DNA of 64,000 nucleotides, taken from positions 1 through 64,000 of the forward strand of contig NZ_QWKG01000004.1 of assembly GCF_009911595.1 (NCBI RefSeq). Direction: 5' to 3'. This document shows, piece by piece, positions 40,809 to 49,165 of the stretch. The stretch is from Colidextribacter sp. OB.20 (GTDB taxonomy: Bacteria > Bacillota > Clostridia > Oscillospirales > Oscillospiraceae). A program made the position numbers and the translations under genes. Positions within the stretch are counted from its first letter, which is position 1; every line of letters starts with the position of its first letter. The notes beneath the pieces were generated by a model that saw only the letters and a list, made by a program, of their open reading frames with translations, was not told the DNA's origin and made no database searches.

Positions 40809-40836
40809 CCCCGCACAGCGGGCAGGCTGTGCGGGG
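40809..40836 (+). terminator. Hairpin at the end of the early operon
   Basis: CCCCGCACAGC paired with GCTGTGCGGGG, six-base loop, no T run. A second hairpin (GTTGCAG / CTGCAAC, 40841-40867) follows. Together they probably end early transcription. Confidence 0.6.
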
Positions 40837-40931
40837 CAGGTTGCAGGCTTCGCAGGTATCTGCAACACGATCACTAGCAACGCTTAACAAGGGCATACAG
40901 GCCATAGTATAAAACGCAGAGAGAAAGATTT

Positions 40932-42437
40932 TCAGATTTTCCACTCAAACGAAACGCGGTCGCTGGTGGCCTGGACCTGAGAGAGAATAATGTCCGTCAC
41001 CTGCCGTCGGTCGTCAAAGTCAATCGTGTTCCAGTTTTCCAGATGGGCAGACAGAAACTCGATTTTCTGTGGGGAAATTGTTTCCGCGTTCAGTGCCGCG
41101 ATTTCCTTTATCAACCGTTGGCGGTTTGCGTCCAGCTCCTCAATTTTCCCATTGGCATAGGACAGTAGAACCGCATTGGCCCCGGTCAGAGTGTTCAGCA
41201 GTTTTTCAATTTCGTCCTCCACCTGGGCCAATTCCACATTCAAGGCGGTCAGCTTGGGATTGACGGTCGTTGCTTTTGCGGTCAGGGTTTGAAATTCGGA
41301 GAGCTTCTTCACCATCTCCCCATAGACAAATTGCTCAAACTCTGCCGTCCGAAGCGTCCCGCAGCCCTCACAGCTTTTATTGTCCGCCCGCTTGGAGCAC
41401 CGAAGATACTGCGTCCCTGCCGGGTTGCCCACGCTCATAAGGGCATACCCACAGCGCCCACATTTGATTTTTCCGGCCAGCCAGGTATTCCGGGCCTTGC
41501 GCCCTCCCTGGAACGTGATATTTGCCAGCAGCTTCTTCCTGCACCGCAGCCAGGTATCGGCGGGGACAATGCCCTCGCTGGGGGCCAGCACAAGGATCTG
41601 CCCCCGCAGATCCTTGTGTTTTCGCTCCTGCACGTCCCGGCCCTGGTAGAGATAGCAGCCGTTTGTCCCGGCGAAGTCCGCCGCGTCGTTGACCACCACG
41701 GCCCCCTGGCCCTTGAAAAATTCGTACAGCTCCAGGTCTGCCTGGGCGTAAATTGGGTTGCGGAGCAGTTGGGAGATAAACCCCCGTTTCAATTCCTTGC
41801 CGTAAATCAGGATATTGTTTTCGGCAAAGTACCGGGCAATATCCCCGAACGACGTAGACGGCTCGGCGTACATTTCAAACATCAGTCGGGCAATATTCGC
41901 CGTGGTGGGGTCCGGGATCATCATTTTCGTGCGGATACCTTGGAGGGTGGTAGGCTCCAGCTTGAAGCCATAGGGGGCGGCACCGCTCATGTGGAAACCC
42001 CGCTGACACCGGGAGTAGTAAGCGTCGGTCACGCGCTTCTGGATCGTCTCGCGCTCTAACTGGGCGAACACGATACAGATATTCAGCATGGCCCGGCCCA
42101 TCGGGGTAGATGTGTCAAACTTTTCCGTAGAGGAAACAAACTCCACGTTGTACTCCTGGAACAGTTCCATCATGGTTGCGAAGTCCAAAATGGAACGGCT
42201 GATACGGTCCAGCTTGTAAACCACCACCCGGCGAATTAAACCCTGGCGGATGTCGGCTAAAAGCTCCTGGAATTTTGGCCTGTCCGTATTCTTCCCGGAA
42301 TAGCCCTTATCTTGATAATCTTTGTGGTTCCCACCTCTTAACTCGTACTTGCAGAACTCGATTTGACTTTCAATACTGATACTGTCCTTGCGGTCCACGG
42401 ACTGTCTGGCGTAGATAGCGTCGATACGGTTTTCCAT
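40932..42437 (-). CDS. Large serine recombinase (TnpX-like)
   Basis: A 501-residue site-specific recombinase. Nucleophile Ser13 (AIYARQS), resolvase residues KLDRISRS, a recombinase domain (about 150-250), a zinc ribbon (CGRCGYALM...CSKRADNKSCEGCG) and a C-terminal coiled coil (about 380-480). Similar to TnpX of Tn4451 and to recombinases of Firmicutes integrative elements. Its gene ends close to the left terminus. ATG 42437 after AAAGGAG. Confidence 0.93.
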   Translation of the reverse strand: MENRIDAIYARQSVDRKDSISIESQIEFCKYELRGGNHKDYQDKGYSGKNTDRPKFQELLADIRQGLIRRVVVYKLDRISRSILDFATMMELFQEYNVEFVSSTEKFDTSTPMGRAMLNICIVFAQLERETIQKRVTDAYYSRCQRGFHMSGAAPYGFKLEPTTLQGIRTKMMIPDPTTANIARLMFEMYAEPSTSFGDIARYFAENNILIYGKELKRGFISQLLRNPIYAQADLELYEFFKGQGAVVVNDAADFAGTNGCYLYQGRDVQERKHKDLRGQILVLAPSEGIVPADTWLRCRKKLLANITFQGGRKARNTWLAGKIKCGRCGYALMSVGNPAGTQYLRCSKRADNKSCEGCGTLRTAEFEQFVYGEMVKKLSEFQTLTAKATTVNPKLTALNVELAQVEDEIEKLLNTLTGANAVLLSYANGKIEELDANRQRLIKEIAALNAETISPQKIEFLSAHLENWNTIDFDDRRQVTDIILSQVQATSDRVSFEWKI

Positions 42438-42528
42438 GATAACTCCTTTCCTGTCGGAAAATGGAGCTGTCAACCTTTACAAGTATATTATACCAAAGAC
42501 AGCCCCACGGCACAAGGATGCCGCCCGG

Positions 42529-42717
42529 TCAGCGCATTTCCGCGCGGCCCGGCGCGTATTTGCGGAACACAGTGTAAAGCCCCGCCTCGATCTCCCGCTT
42601 GCGCCTGTTCCGCACCTTGGGCGCAAGAATGGGGGTCAGATTTTCAACAGTGATGGTTCGGCCCTGGAGAGAGGCCGTTTTCACTTCTCTGTGATAATTG
42701 GTTCGGGTATGCGGCAT
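42529..42717 (-). CDS. Small transposon protein upstream of the recombinase
   Basis: A 62-residue basic protein (MPHTRTNYHREVKTASLQGR...VFRKYAPGRAEMR) 91 bases upstream of the recombinase, on the same strand, with AGGAGG before its ATG. It recalls the short proteins found just before TnpX-like recombinases (for example TnpW type), so it may help excision or regulate it. The resemblance is positional and weak at the sequence level. Confidence 0.55.
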   Translation of the reverse strand: MPHTRTNYHREVKTASLQGRTITVENLTPILAPKVRNRRKREIEAGLYTVFRKYAPGRAEMR

Positions 42718-42829
42718 ATTCTATCCTCCTGTGTAAACGGGGGTTTTAAGCAAACAAGTTTCCCTCTTGTCCCGTGGGGAAACGCAGAAAGGCAGCACCC
42801 GGAAAAGTGCCGCCCTTCAACCTTGCCCC

Positions 42830-42854
42830 ACTTCTGGTCACGGTGGCCAGAAGT
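42830..42854. repeat. Palindrome copy 1 (nested element)
   Basis: Palindrome with core CTGGTCACGGTGGCCAG; ends ACTTCTGG and CCAGAAGT. It lies in a 340-bp stretch (42718-43057) with no convincing gene. Confidence 0.7.
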
Positions 42855-43057
42855 CCAGCGAGGATAAATCCATTTCGATCTATGATTGCGCCGTATTTGC
42901 CACGCGCCCCGGCACAGGGGAGTATCCCAGGCCGCCGGGCGGCTCCGGCTGTCATAACTCCGCAGGATTGCGAAGCTCCCCCGCAAGTCTATGGGAGGGC
43001 GTGAGCAAGTTTCATTATCCCCTGCGCTGTCGCCGCGCCCGGCTTGCCAGGGCCGGG

Positions 43058-43207
43058 TCAAAGGTTCGCGCTGATCGCTCGGCCCGCTTCTGTCACCTCC
43101 TTGAGCGGGCTGTCCTGGCGGCGCGCCTTTTGTCGCTGTTCACGCAGGTTTTGTGCCTGGAATACTGTGTATTCAGTTGTCCTCAGTGCATAAGTCTCCT
43201 CATACAT
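43058..43207 (-). CDS. Possible 49-codon ORF
   Basis: An ORF (starts MYEETYALRTTEYTV, ends EAGRAISANL) between the sigma gene and the small transposon protein, mostly helical and basic (NLREQRQKARRQ). No good ribosome site is seen. The codon pattern is plausible, but this is a weak call. Confidence 0.3.
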   Translation of the reverse strand: MYEETYALRTTEYTVFQAQNLREQRQKARRQDSPLKEVTEAGRAISANL

Positions 43208-43238
43208 CAGGCGGGTTTTGGCCGATTTCGGGTACACC

Positions 43239-43658
43239 TCAATGAAAATTTTTCAAAATTTCTGAAAGATTTTTTAAGCCCCGGCGGATACTGTCGCAAA
43301 CGGCGCTCCCCTCTACATTTTCGGCCCTGGCAATCTCAGATTTTTTCTTGCCCAGAATGTAGTGGGCATACACCCTTCGAGCCTGGATGGGCGGGAGCTG
43401 GTCAAGAGCGGCGTAGAGGATAGAACGGTTTTCCTCCTCCAGAATGATCTCCTCCGGGGTCAGGGGCGGGAACATCACATCCGGCTCAAAGCCGGGGTCA
43501 ACGTCCAGGGAGCACTCGTCATGCTCCCGCTTGCGCCGCTTGTAGCTGTCACACTGGCGGCCCCCGATGGAGAGAACAACGGCGATTTCATCCGATACCT
43601 CCAGGGTGATATTCTCGGTCAAATAGGGATAGTAACGGTTCAATTTGATGGTTGTCAT
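43239..43658 (-). CDS. Sigma-70 family-like factor (region 4)
   Basis: A 139-residue protein: an N-terminal region (MTTIKLNRYYPYLTENITLE), acidic linker, then a sigma region-4 helix-turn-helix (ALDQLPPIQARRVYAHYILG, KKSEIARAENVEGSAVCDSI). Such proteins are common in Firmicutes conjugative/mobilisable elements, where they may control element genes. ATG 43658 follows GGAGGTTAC; the longer frame upstream crosses palindrome copy 2. Confidence 0.8.
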   Translation of the reverse strand: MTTIKLNRYYPYLTENITLEVSDEIAVVLSIGGRQCDSYKRRKREHDECSLDVDPGFEPDVMFPPLTPEEIILEEENRSILYAALDQLPPIQARRVYAHYILGKKKSEIARAENVEGSAVCDSIRRGLKNLSEILKNFH

Positions 43659-43726
43659 ATGTAACCTCCATTTCGATATTGGTGGAAGGGGACAGATCGA
43701 AATGGAGGGGCGGGGAGCGGCAGCGG

Positions 43727-43751
43727 GCCTCTGGACACCGTGTCCAGAGGC
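43727..43751. repeat. Palindrome copy 2 (nested element)
   Basis: A 25-bp palindrome, perfect apart from its centre, core CTGGACACCGTGTCCAG, 69 bases upstream of the sigma-factor start. It lies in a 450-bp gene-free stretch (43659-44106) that also holds the BlaR1-like terminator. Confidence 0.75.
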
Positions 43752-43977
43752 TTCGGAATAGAGAAACGCCCGCACAGCGCAAGGCTATACGGACGTACCG
43801 GGGCGACAGGATATTACAATTTTCGCAGTTGCGGCCAGGGCTTCCCGTCAGCGGGGGTGGGCTTTTTTTGACAGTAAACTATAAGAAAAGGACATAGCGA
43901 TACCTCCAGGATACCGCCGTGTCCTTAAAAATGGGCGACTTTAACACACCCTCCGTTTTCCGTTTTTTCAAAAGAAC

Positions 43978-44013
43978 GCGGCGGCTTGAAATTTACTATT
44001 TCAAAACCGCCGC
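43978..44013 (-). terminator. Terminator after the M56 gene
   Basis: GCGGCGG / CCGCCGC plus TTGAAAT / ATTTCAA form a stem; on the minus strand T-rich sequence (TTCTTTTG) follows. Ends the BlaI/BlaR1-like operon. Confidence 0.7.
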
Positions 44014-44106
44014 ATGGCTACTTGTATTTTGTTCGGGCGCACAGATACCAGCCGCCGAAACAACGGTTTTTTTATATGCCGTTGTTCTGGCAGAGGTGTT
44101 GAATTA

Positions 44107-46632
44107 TCAGGATGCGTCTGCTGACACAATCGAAACGCTGCCCCTTACAGTTCCCAAAGCACCGTCCGGGGCTTGGAGGTACAGCTTATAGGTTCCGGGC
44201 GTTGTCGCTGGAGGCCCAACGGTAAAATCCGCAATACATTCCAGCGGTTCGCCCGGCTGACGCAGGTTATTCACTGACCAATAGGCCACATCTTCCTGAT
44301 TGTCCTTTGCAAAAAAGACCTTCATTCTGTTCCCTGTTTTCGCTGAAATGTCGTACAAAATTTCATCTCCGTCGGACAATGTGTATTCCCCCAGGAAGAT
44401 AGTTTCTCCTGCCGCTACGGTTTTGAAATCAACGGGGATTATTGCCACACCAGTTTTATCATCCGGATCATCCATATCCCTCAACAGTTCAATCACTTCC
44501 GCTTCGGTCATATAGGAAACGCCTGTGATTTTGTTTTTCGCATCACGGACAATTTTGATATTGACGGTTCCTTTCGGGTTCATATTCAGCGTATAGAAGG
44601 AGCCTTCCTTCCGGATGTCCAGAAAGATATTGACCAGCTGTCCTTGATAATAATAGGTCTTTTCATCGACCATCGTGACGCCTGCCTTCTCATATTCCGC
44701 CATCTGCGCTTCGGCCCATTCTTTCTGCTGCTTCTCTTCCAGCTCGTCAAACTCCTCGCTCCGGTTCAGCTTATCAAAGAGCATAGATTGAAAAGCCCAG
44801 TTTCCATCTTCCAAAGCCCTGTCCAGCCAAAGTTCCAGTTCCGCTTTGTCCATACAGTCCGTTAAAGTGGAGAAAAACGCCATTTCTTCATCGGTATATG
44901 CCTTTTCTGCAAAGTCGGCAAGCAGAGGAGAATTTGAGCCAAGTCTGCGCACAGCAACAGAGAAAAAAGCGAAATCGCTCTCGGCATACAGCTTTTCAAG
45001 CCATATCCTTTGAGCATTTTCGTCCAGCCGGGGGAAAGTTATTTCAAACAGAGGCAAACTGTCGGCTTTATAATACCGCTCTATCTCTGAAGAATTATCC
45101 TCAATGCTCGCGCCTGCTTCTTTGGGGTAGACAAAATTATCATAGGAACGGCTGCCTTGCCCAATCGCAAGGACTGCACCAACCGACTTATTAGTGGCAT
45201 TTTTTCCTGCACTCGCAATGTCATAATCCCGCAGGGTAATGTTGTAAATATGTGCATTTTTCGCAACCCCAAACAGTCCTATAATCTCTGCGTCCGGGTC
45301 GGTCATAGTGAGGCCCGTGATCTCAAAGCCATTGCCGTTATAGGTTCCTGTAAAAGGGACATCCCATGTTCCGATGGGAACCCAGTCACCTGCGGACAAG
45401 GAAATATCCGCTTGCTGCATATAATTCAGGTTCATGCCATACTTGCCTGTGCCAATCGCTCTGAGCTGGGCTTCATTATAAACTAAATAATATGATGTTC
45501 CCTTAAAATCCAATGTTTCCATTTCTAACGAATTGTCTGCATGTATCGAATTTGGCACATCTGCGGCAGCGGCAGTAGAATAAATTCCGACGAAAGCTGC
45601 ACTGAAAATGATACACAACGTCAGCATACCAGTCAAAAGCCGAATTGCTTTTGATGCTTTCTTAAAACTCATAATTGCACCTAACCTTTCTTTCAATAGC
45701 TGTTTATTTTCGCTTAAAGTGACAGCGCCGAGATTTTCTTTGTATCTCCCAACTGCGGCCATCGCGTCAAGCAAGGTTTTCCCGTAGTCCTGCGCGTTGC
45801 CGCTCCCCATTTTGGCAAGGACGGCTTCATCGCAGGAAAATTCACAAGCCTTGGTAATTTCCAGGCTCATAAGATATACAAGCGGGTTAAACCAATGCAG
45901 GCAGACTGTAATCTGCACCAGCCATTTATAGAACATATCCCGCCGTTTGTAATGCGTCAGTTCATGCAGGATGATATAGCGAAAATCTTTTTCAGGAATA
46001 TCTGCGCTGGGCAGTACGATACACGGACGGAAAAAGCCAATCAGCAGAGGGGAAGAAACCAACGGGTTGACGCATAATTCAATGGGCTTTTTGATGCCCG
46101 ACTGCTCCGCAACAATAGAAAGTTCGTCTAACCGCTCAATGTCAGAAACCGGGGTTAATCCAGCCTTGATATACCGCATAAAGCCCTGATAGATTGTTAT
46201 TTTTCGTATCAACAAGCCCAGCGCGGCCACCAGCCACACCAGCCAGATCTGATTGATTAACAACACTCCAATATCTTGAAGTGGGTGGGCAGTTGTTACA
46301 TCATCTGCCGGACTACTTACCGTTTCATTGTGATGTTCCGCCCCAACAGCGGGAGCAAGATTGCTTTCCGGAGCGTTTAATGGGAGCTGTTGCTGCGGCG
46401 GTAAAGGAGCGGTCTGGGATATTGCTTGATCGACAGCCTGATATGCCTTCCCCATCAGGCTTACTTCCGTCCCGAACGGGAGCAGTAGCCGCAAAACAAC
46501 AACCAGCCAAATGTAATACTGCCATTGCCGGCTGATTTTGTTTTTCAAAAACTGTTTTCCAAAAAGTAAAGCCAGAATAAGTAAACTGCCGGAAAAAGAC
46601 ATGGACAGGAAAATCTTCAAAACTGCGTTCAT
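44107..46632 (-). CDS. M56 (BlaR1/MecR1-like) sensor protease with GLUG-like sensor
   Basis: An 841-residue membrane protease. Four spans (near residues 12-25, 40-52, 122-142, 333-352) surround an M56 zinc-protease loop with HELTH at 223-227 and CEFSCDEA as the third-ligand region. The extracellular part differs from BlaR1: no penicillin-binding SxxK/SxN domain is seen. Instead, residues about 370-475 have GDWVPIGTW-x-FTGTYNGNGFEITGL and GLFGVAKNAHIYNITL, like GLUG repeats, then an acidic helical region and a beta-rich C-terminal part. It probably senses an envelope ligand and cuts its BlaI partner. Confidence 0.85.
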   Translation of the reverse strand: MNAVLKIFLSMSFSGSLLILALLFGKQFLKNKISRQWQYYIWLVVVLRLLLPFGTEVSLMGKAYQAVDQAISQTAPLPPQQQLPLNAPESNLAPAVGAEHHNETVSSPADDVTTAHPLQDIGVLLINQIWLVWLVAALGLLIRKITIYQGFMRYIKAGLTPVSDIERLDELSIVAEQSGIKKPIELCVNPLVSSPLLIGFFRPCIVLPSADIPEKDFRYIILHELTHYKRRDMFYKWLVQITVCLHWFNPLVYLMSLEITKACEFSCDEAVLAKMGSGNAQDYGKTLLDAMAAVGRYKENLGAVTLSENKQLLKERLGAIMSFKKASKAIRLLTGMLTLCIIFSAAFVGIYSTAAAADVPNSIHADNSLEMETLDFKGTSYYLVYNEAQLRAIGTGKYGMNLNYMQQADISLSAGDWVPIGTWDVPFTGTYNGNGFEITGLTMTDPDAEIIGLFGVAKNAHIYNITLRDYDIASAGKNATNKSVGAVLAIGQGSRSYDNFVYPKEAGASIEDNSSEIERYYKADSLPLFEITFPRLDENAQRIWLEKLYAESDFAFFSVAVRRLGSNSPLLADFAEKAYTDEEMAFFSTLTDCMDKAELELWLDRALEDGNWAFQSMLFDKLNRSEEFDELEEKQQKEWAEAQMAEYEKAGVTMVDEKTYYYQGQLVNIFLDIRKEGSFYTLNMNPKGTVNIKIVRDAKNKITGVSYMTEAEVIELLRDMDDPDDKTGVAIIPVDFKTVAAGETIFLGEYTLSDGDEILYDISAKTGNRMKVFFAKDNQEDVAYWSVNNLRQPGEPLECIADFTVGPPATTPGTYKLYLQAPDGALGTVRGSVSIVSADAS

Positions 46633-47012
46633 TGCGGCCCTTTTCCTTTCTCCAGCAGCCGTTTCAATTCCTCATATTCCTCGTCTGCCAGCATATCGCC
46701 CATAATCAGATTGGAAACCAGACCTTTTGCGCTGCCCTCATAAATCTTGTCCAGGAAATTTTTCGTCTGCACCGTCTGGTACTCCGCTTCCGAAACAAGT
46801 GTGGTATATTCGTTGCGGCGTCCGATTTTCTTTGCGCTCAGAAAGCCTTTGTTCATCAGCCGCGATAGGAGTACAATCAAGGTGTTCTTTTGACACGGCT
46901 TGCCTCTGGCAGCTAGCCTATCCATGATATAGGGAAACAACGTCACATCCTCTGGGTTTCCCCATACGATTTTCATAATTTCAAGTTCAGCATCGGAAAT
47001 TTGCTGTACCAC
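46629..47012 (-). CDS. BlaI/MecI/CopY-family repressor
   Basis: A 127-residue winged-helix repressor (QQISDAELEIMKIVWGNPED, NTLIVLLSRLMNKGFLSAKK) with a C-terminal dimerisation region containing the cleavage-prone stretch. GTG 47012 is chosen because AAGGAGG lies eight bases upstream. It overlaps the M56 gene by four bases, the standard BlaI-BlaR1 arrangement in which the protease inactivates the repressor. Confidence 0.9.
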   Translation of the reverse strand: MVQQISDAELEIMKIVWGNPEDVTLFPYIMDRLAARGKPCQKNTLIVLLSRLMNKGFLSAKKIGRRNEYTTLVSEAEYQTVQTKNFLDKIYEGSAKGLVSNLIMGDMLADEEYEELKRLLEKGKGPQ

Positions 47013-47035
47013 GTTTTTATCCTCCTTAATGTATA

Positions 47036-47083
47036 ACATCGTGTTGATGATTAAAATATAACACGATGTCGTCCTTCTGTCAA
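47036..47083 (-). promoter_or_regulatory. Promoter and BlaI operator
   Basis: Minus promoter: TTGACA (47083-47078), 17-bp spacer, TATATT (47060-47055). A 10-bp perfect inverted repeat, ACATCGTGTT (47036-47045) and AACACGATGT (47060-47069), brackets the -10 and reaches into the spacer. It is the likely BlaI-dimer binding site, controlling its own operon. Confidence 0.8.
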
Positions 47084-47099
47084 GTCCATAATTTTACAA

Positions 47100-47268
47100 A
47101 AGAGATTAGGAATACGCAGTCTCCACTATTACGCAATTCTGGGGGGTGCGCTAAACGGCAAGCAGGGCGAGTGTCAACACACTCACCATTTTCGCCTTGC
47201 GAAAATGCTTGTTGAGGTTGCACCCCAAACCCGCCGGAGGCCTCTGGACACCGTGTCCAGAGGCCTCC
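47100..47268. other. Hairpin-rich gap with palindrome copy 3, possible oriT
   Basis: Between BlaI and MobC: hairpins CATTTTCGC-ctt-GCGAAAATG (47187-47207) and GAGTGT-ACACTC (47169-47184), then a 33-bp palindrome (47236-47268, core CTGGACACCGTGTCCAG, perfect except for its central base). The place beside mobC and the hairpins fit an origin of transfer, but no nic site is known, so this is speculation. Confidence 0.35.
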
Positions 47269-47308
47269 CTGTCTGCGGCCCGTCGCTTTGCTCCTGGGCC
47301 TTACGCGC

Positions 47309-47710
47309 TTACAGCGCAACCACCTCCGAAAGCCTCTCCAGCAGTTCGGAAAGCGGCCCCCATAAGTCCGCATAATCTTTTTGCAGGGCCTTGATTTCAT
47401 CCGGGTAAACCCCGCCGTTGATATTCTCTCGGACCGCGATTTGATTGAGGTTATTCGCACACCGCCTTTGCAGAGAAACAATGTCTTTGACGGGAGCGAG
47501 GTCAACGTGGAGCACATAGCCGTTGAGGGCCATTTTCCGCACATAGGCTGAAAGGTTGCGGATACCCACATCCGCCATGCGCTCCTGGATTTTTGCCCGT
47601 TCATCTGGAGACAGCCAAACATGGAGCAGCGTGTTCCGAACACGTTTCTTTCCCACAACCACAGTTGACGGACTTTGGAGGCTGCAAAACGTTGATTTTT
47701 TACCGTTCAT
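47309..47710 (-). CDS. MobC-like relaxosome protein
   Basis: A 133-residue protein of the MobC family (mobilisation auxiliary): ribbon-helix-helix-like start (RVRNTLLHVWLSPDERAKIQ), ISAYVRKMALNGY-type segment LSAYVRKMALNGYVLH, and LRRxANNLNQI-like RRCANNLNQIAVR. It binds oriT and helps the relaxase. ATG 47710 follows GGGAGG. The relaxase gene expected downstream is missing. Confidence 0.85.
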   Translation of the reverse strand: MNGKKSTFCSLQSPSTVVVGKKRVRNTLLHVWLSPDERAKIQERMADVGIRNLSAYVRKMALNGYVLHVDLAPVKDIVSLQRRCANNLNQIAVRENINGGVYPDEIKALQKDYADLWGPLSELLERLSEVVAL

Positions 47711-47929
47711 AGATACCTCCCATAAATTCAAATTGTTGACAGTATCCCGATAAATCGGGCCTGGGGAATGATACTATACCAGCCCCTATGAAACCAAGGC
47801 CGGAAACCCTTGCGGGGCAAGGCGTTGAAATTGCCAATTGTCCACATATCAGCCGTGGAAAGATAGCGATTTGAGAAGAAGCGGTTCGACCCTATCCCCC
47901 CGCCCTTTCCCTATCCAGGGAAAGGGGGC

Positions 47930-48090
47930 GGCTCTGGAGGATATATCCCCCGTCGCGCCTTGAGAGGTAGCACAGCCGGGACAGCCAGTCAAGGGTGCGG
48001 AGCACCGCCGCGCAGCGGCGGCTTTGCCCTTGACAGGCAGCCCCGGCTGTGCTATGGGTGGTGCGGCGACGGGGGATACATCCAGCAGAG
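47930..48090. repeat. Large imperfect inverted repeat
   Basis: Two arms of about 65 bp (47930-47993 and 48025-48090) are near reverse complements, with matching blocks TATCCCCCGTCGC, AGCACAGCCGGG and GTCAAGGG. In the middle is a second hairpin, GCCGCCGCG-CAGCGGCGGC. Just left of it is another stem (CGCCCTTTCCCT / AGGGAAAGGGGGCG, 47901-47930). No gene is visible between mobC and 48299 (about 590 bp). Confidence 0.85.
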
Positions 48091-48125
48091 CCTCCGTGGA
48101 CGAAGCGGGGAAAATGGGCGGGTCC

Positions 48126-48148
48126 CTTCTGGTCACGGTGTCCAGAAG
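48126..48148. repeat. Palindrome copy 4 (nested element)
   Basis: Core CTGGTCACGGTGTCCAG; ends CTTCTGG and CCAGAAG. The fourth copy, close to the right terminus. Confidence 0.7.
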
Positions 48149-48156
48149 ATATACAA

Positions 48157-48193
48157 AAACACCGCTCCGGTTTTTTGTCGGAAGCGGTGTTTT
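48157..48193. terminator. Hairpin near the right end of the element
   Basis: AAAACACCGCT (48157-48167) pairs with AGCGGTGTTTT (48183-48193). T runs on both strands make it a likely bidirectional terminator insulating the element. Confidence 0.75.
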
Positions 48194-48298
48194 GCGTAAG
48201 GTTGACAGTCCATTCATTGTCATGTTTTTGTATGCTCTTGTTAAGGGAAGATATGATCATTATAGCACACTCCCCGAAAAATACAAGGGGTGGATGAT

Positions 48299-49165
48299 AT
48301 GATTTCCGAGAATACTTTCAGGTCCGGCCGCAAAAAGGGATTTATTGTTCTGTACAGGGAAGCGGCACAGGATGACCGGCTGACTCTGGAAGCCCGGGGG
48401 TTGTTCGCCCTGATGGTCAGCCTGCCAGACAACTGGGAGTACACTGTCTCCGGTCTGGCCGTCAAGGCGGGGTGCGGAAAAGACAAGGTCCGCCGGCTGC
48501 TGGGAGAGCTGCAAAGAGTAGGGTATCTGGTCCGGGAACAGAGCCATGATATGGGAGGCAAGTTCGCTTCCAACGTCTATGTTTTGCAGGATGAAGCACC
48601 GTTGTCTGGAAACACCGTCAACGGTGAAAACCGTCAACGGTCAGAACCGTCAACGGGAAAACCGTTGCCGGTTTTTACGACACAAAAGAATAAAGAAGAA
48701 AAGAATACAGACTTAAAAGAACCCCCTAAAGCCCCCCAGGGGGCGAGTGTGGCGGAAAAGCCGAAAAGAGCTCGGAAGCCGAAATCGGTGCCCGGCTGGC
48801 AGCCGGAGAAGTTTGAGGGCTTCTGGAAGGCCTACCCTCGGGACGAGGACCGGGCCAAGGCGGTGGAACAGTGGGACAAGCTCCCTCAGGATAAGGAGCT
48901 GATGGCGAGCCACGGGGACAGTGAGGAGGCGCTTCTGCTGGAAATATCCCGGGGGCTCAAGCGGCATCTGGAGAGCCGGGAGTGGCGGGAGGATGTGGGC
49001 ATACCACACGCCTTCCGGTGGCTCCGGGACCGAAGGTGGACGGAGAAGCGCAAGCGGCCGGCCCTGGAAGCTCCCTCCGAACCTCCAGCCCCTGTCCCGC
49101 CCAGGCCATTCCACACGGAGATTATCAACGGGGAGGAGGTAACCGTCTACGATGAGAGCGCTTGA
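48299..49165 (+). CDS. Phage replication protein with winged helix (DnaD-like)
   Basis: A 288-residue protein: an N-terminal winged helix (residues about 10-95; LTLEARGLFALMVSLPDNWEYTVSGLAVKAGCGKDKVRRLL covers strand-helix elements, split as two conserved pieces), a Thr/Pro/Lys linker (110-165) and a C-terminal helical part (FWKAYPRDEDRAKAVEQWDK). Similar proteins load the helicase in Firmicutes phages. ATG 48299 after AAGGGG. It overlaps dnaB, so the two act together. Homologue of DnaD/phage replisome organiser by position more than by motif. Confidence 0.8.
   Translation: MISENTFRSGRKKGFIVLYREAAQDDRLTLEARGLFALMVSLPDNWEYTVSGLAVKAGCGKDKVRRLLGELQRVGYLVREQSHDMGGKFASNVYVLQDEAPLSGNTVNGENRQRSEPSTGKPLPVFTTQKNKEEKNTDLKEPPKAPQGASVAEKPKRARKPKSVPGWQPEKFEGFWKAYPRDEDRAKAVEQWDKLPQDKELMASHGDSEEALLLEISRGLKRHLESREWREDVGIPHAFRWLRDRRWTEKRKRPALEAPSEPPAPVPPRPFHTEIINGEEVTVYDESA

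Larger units (their letters stand above)
40883..48245. mobile_element. Nested Tn4451-like serine-recombinase element
   Basis: A 7.36-kb insertion inside the prophage. Its ends are CTTAACAAGGGCATAC (40883-40898) and GTATGCTCTTGTTAAG (48230-48245); the second, reverse complemented, matches the first at 15 of 16. The left end is 34 bases beyond the recombinase gene. Contents: recombinase, small ORFs, sigma factor, BlaR1/BlaI-like pair, MobC, no visible relaxase. Confidence 0.75.

Noticed and set aside
42681-43061. 126-codon minus-strand frame in the nested element
   Set aside because: It runs through palindrome copy 1 and overlaps the small transposon gene; composition is Arg/Cys/Pro-rich like noise.
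47080-47658. 192-codon frame overlapping MobC
   Set aside because: It is a frame-shifted shadow of MobC that continues through palindrome copy 3.
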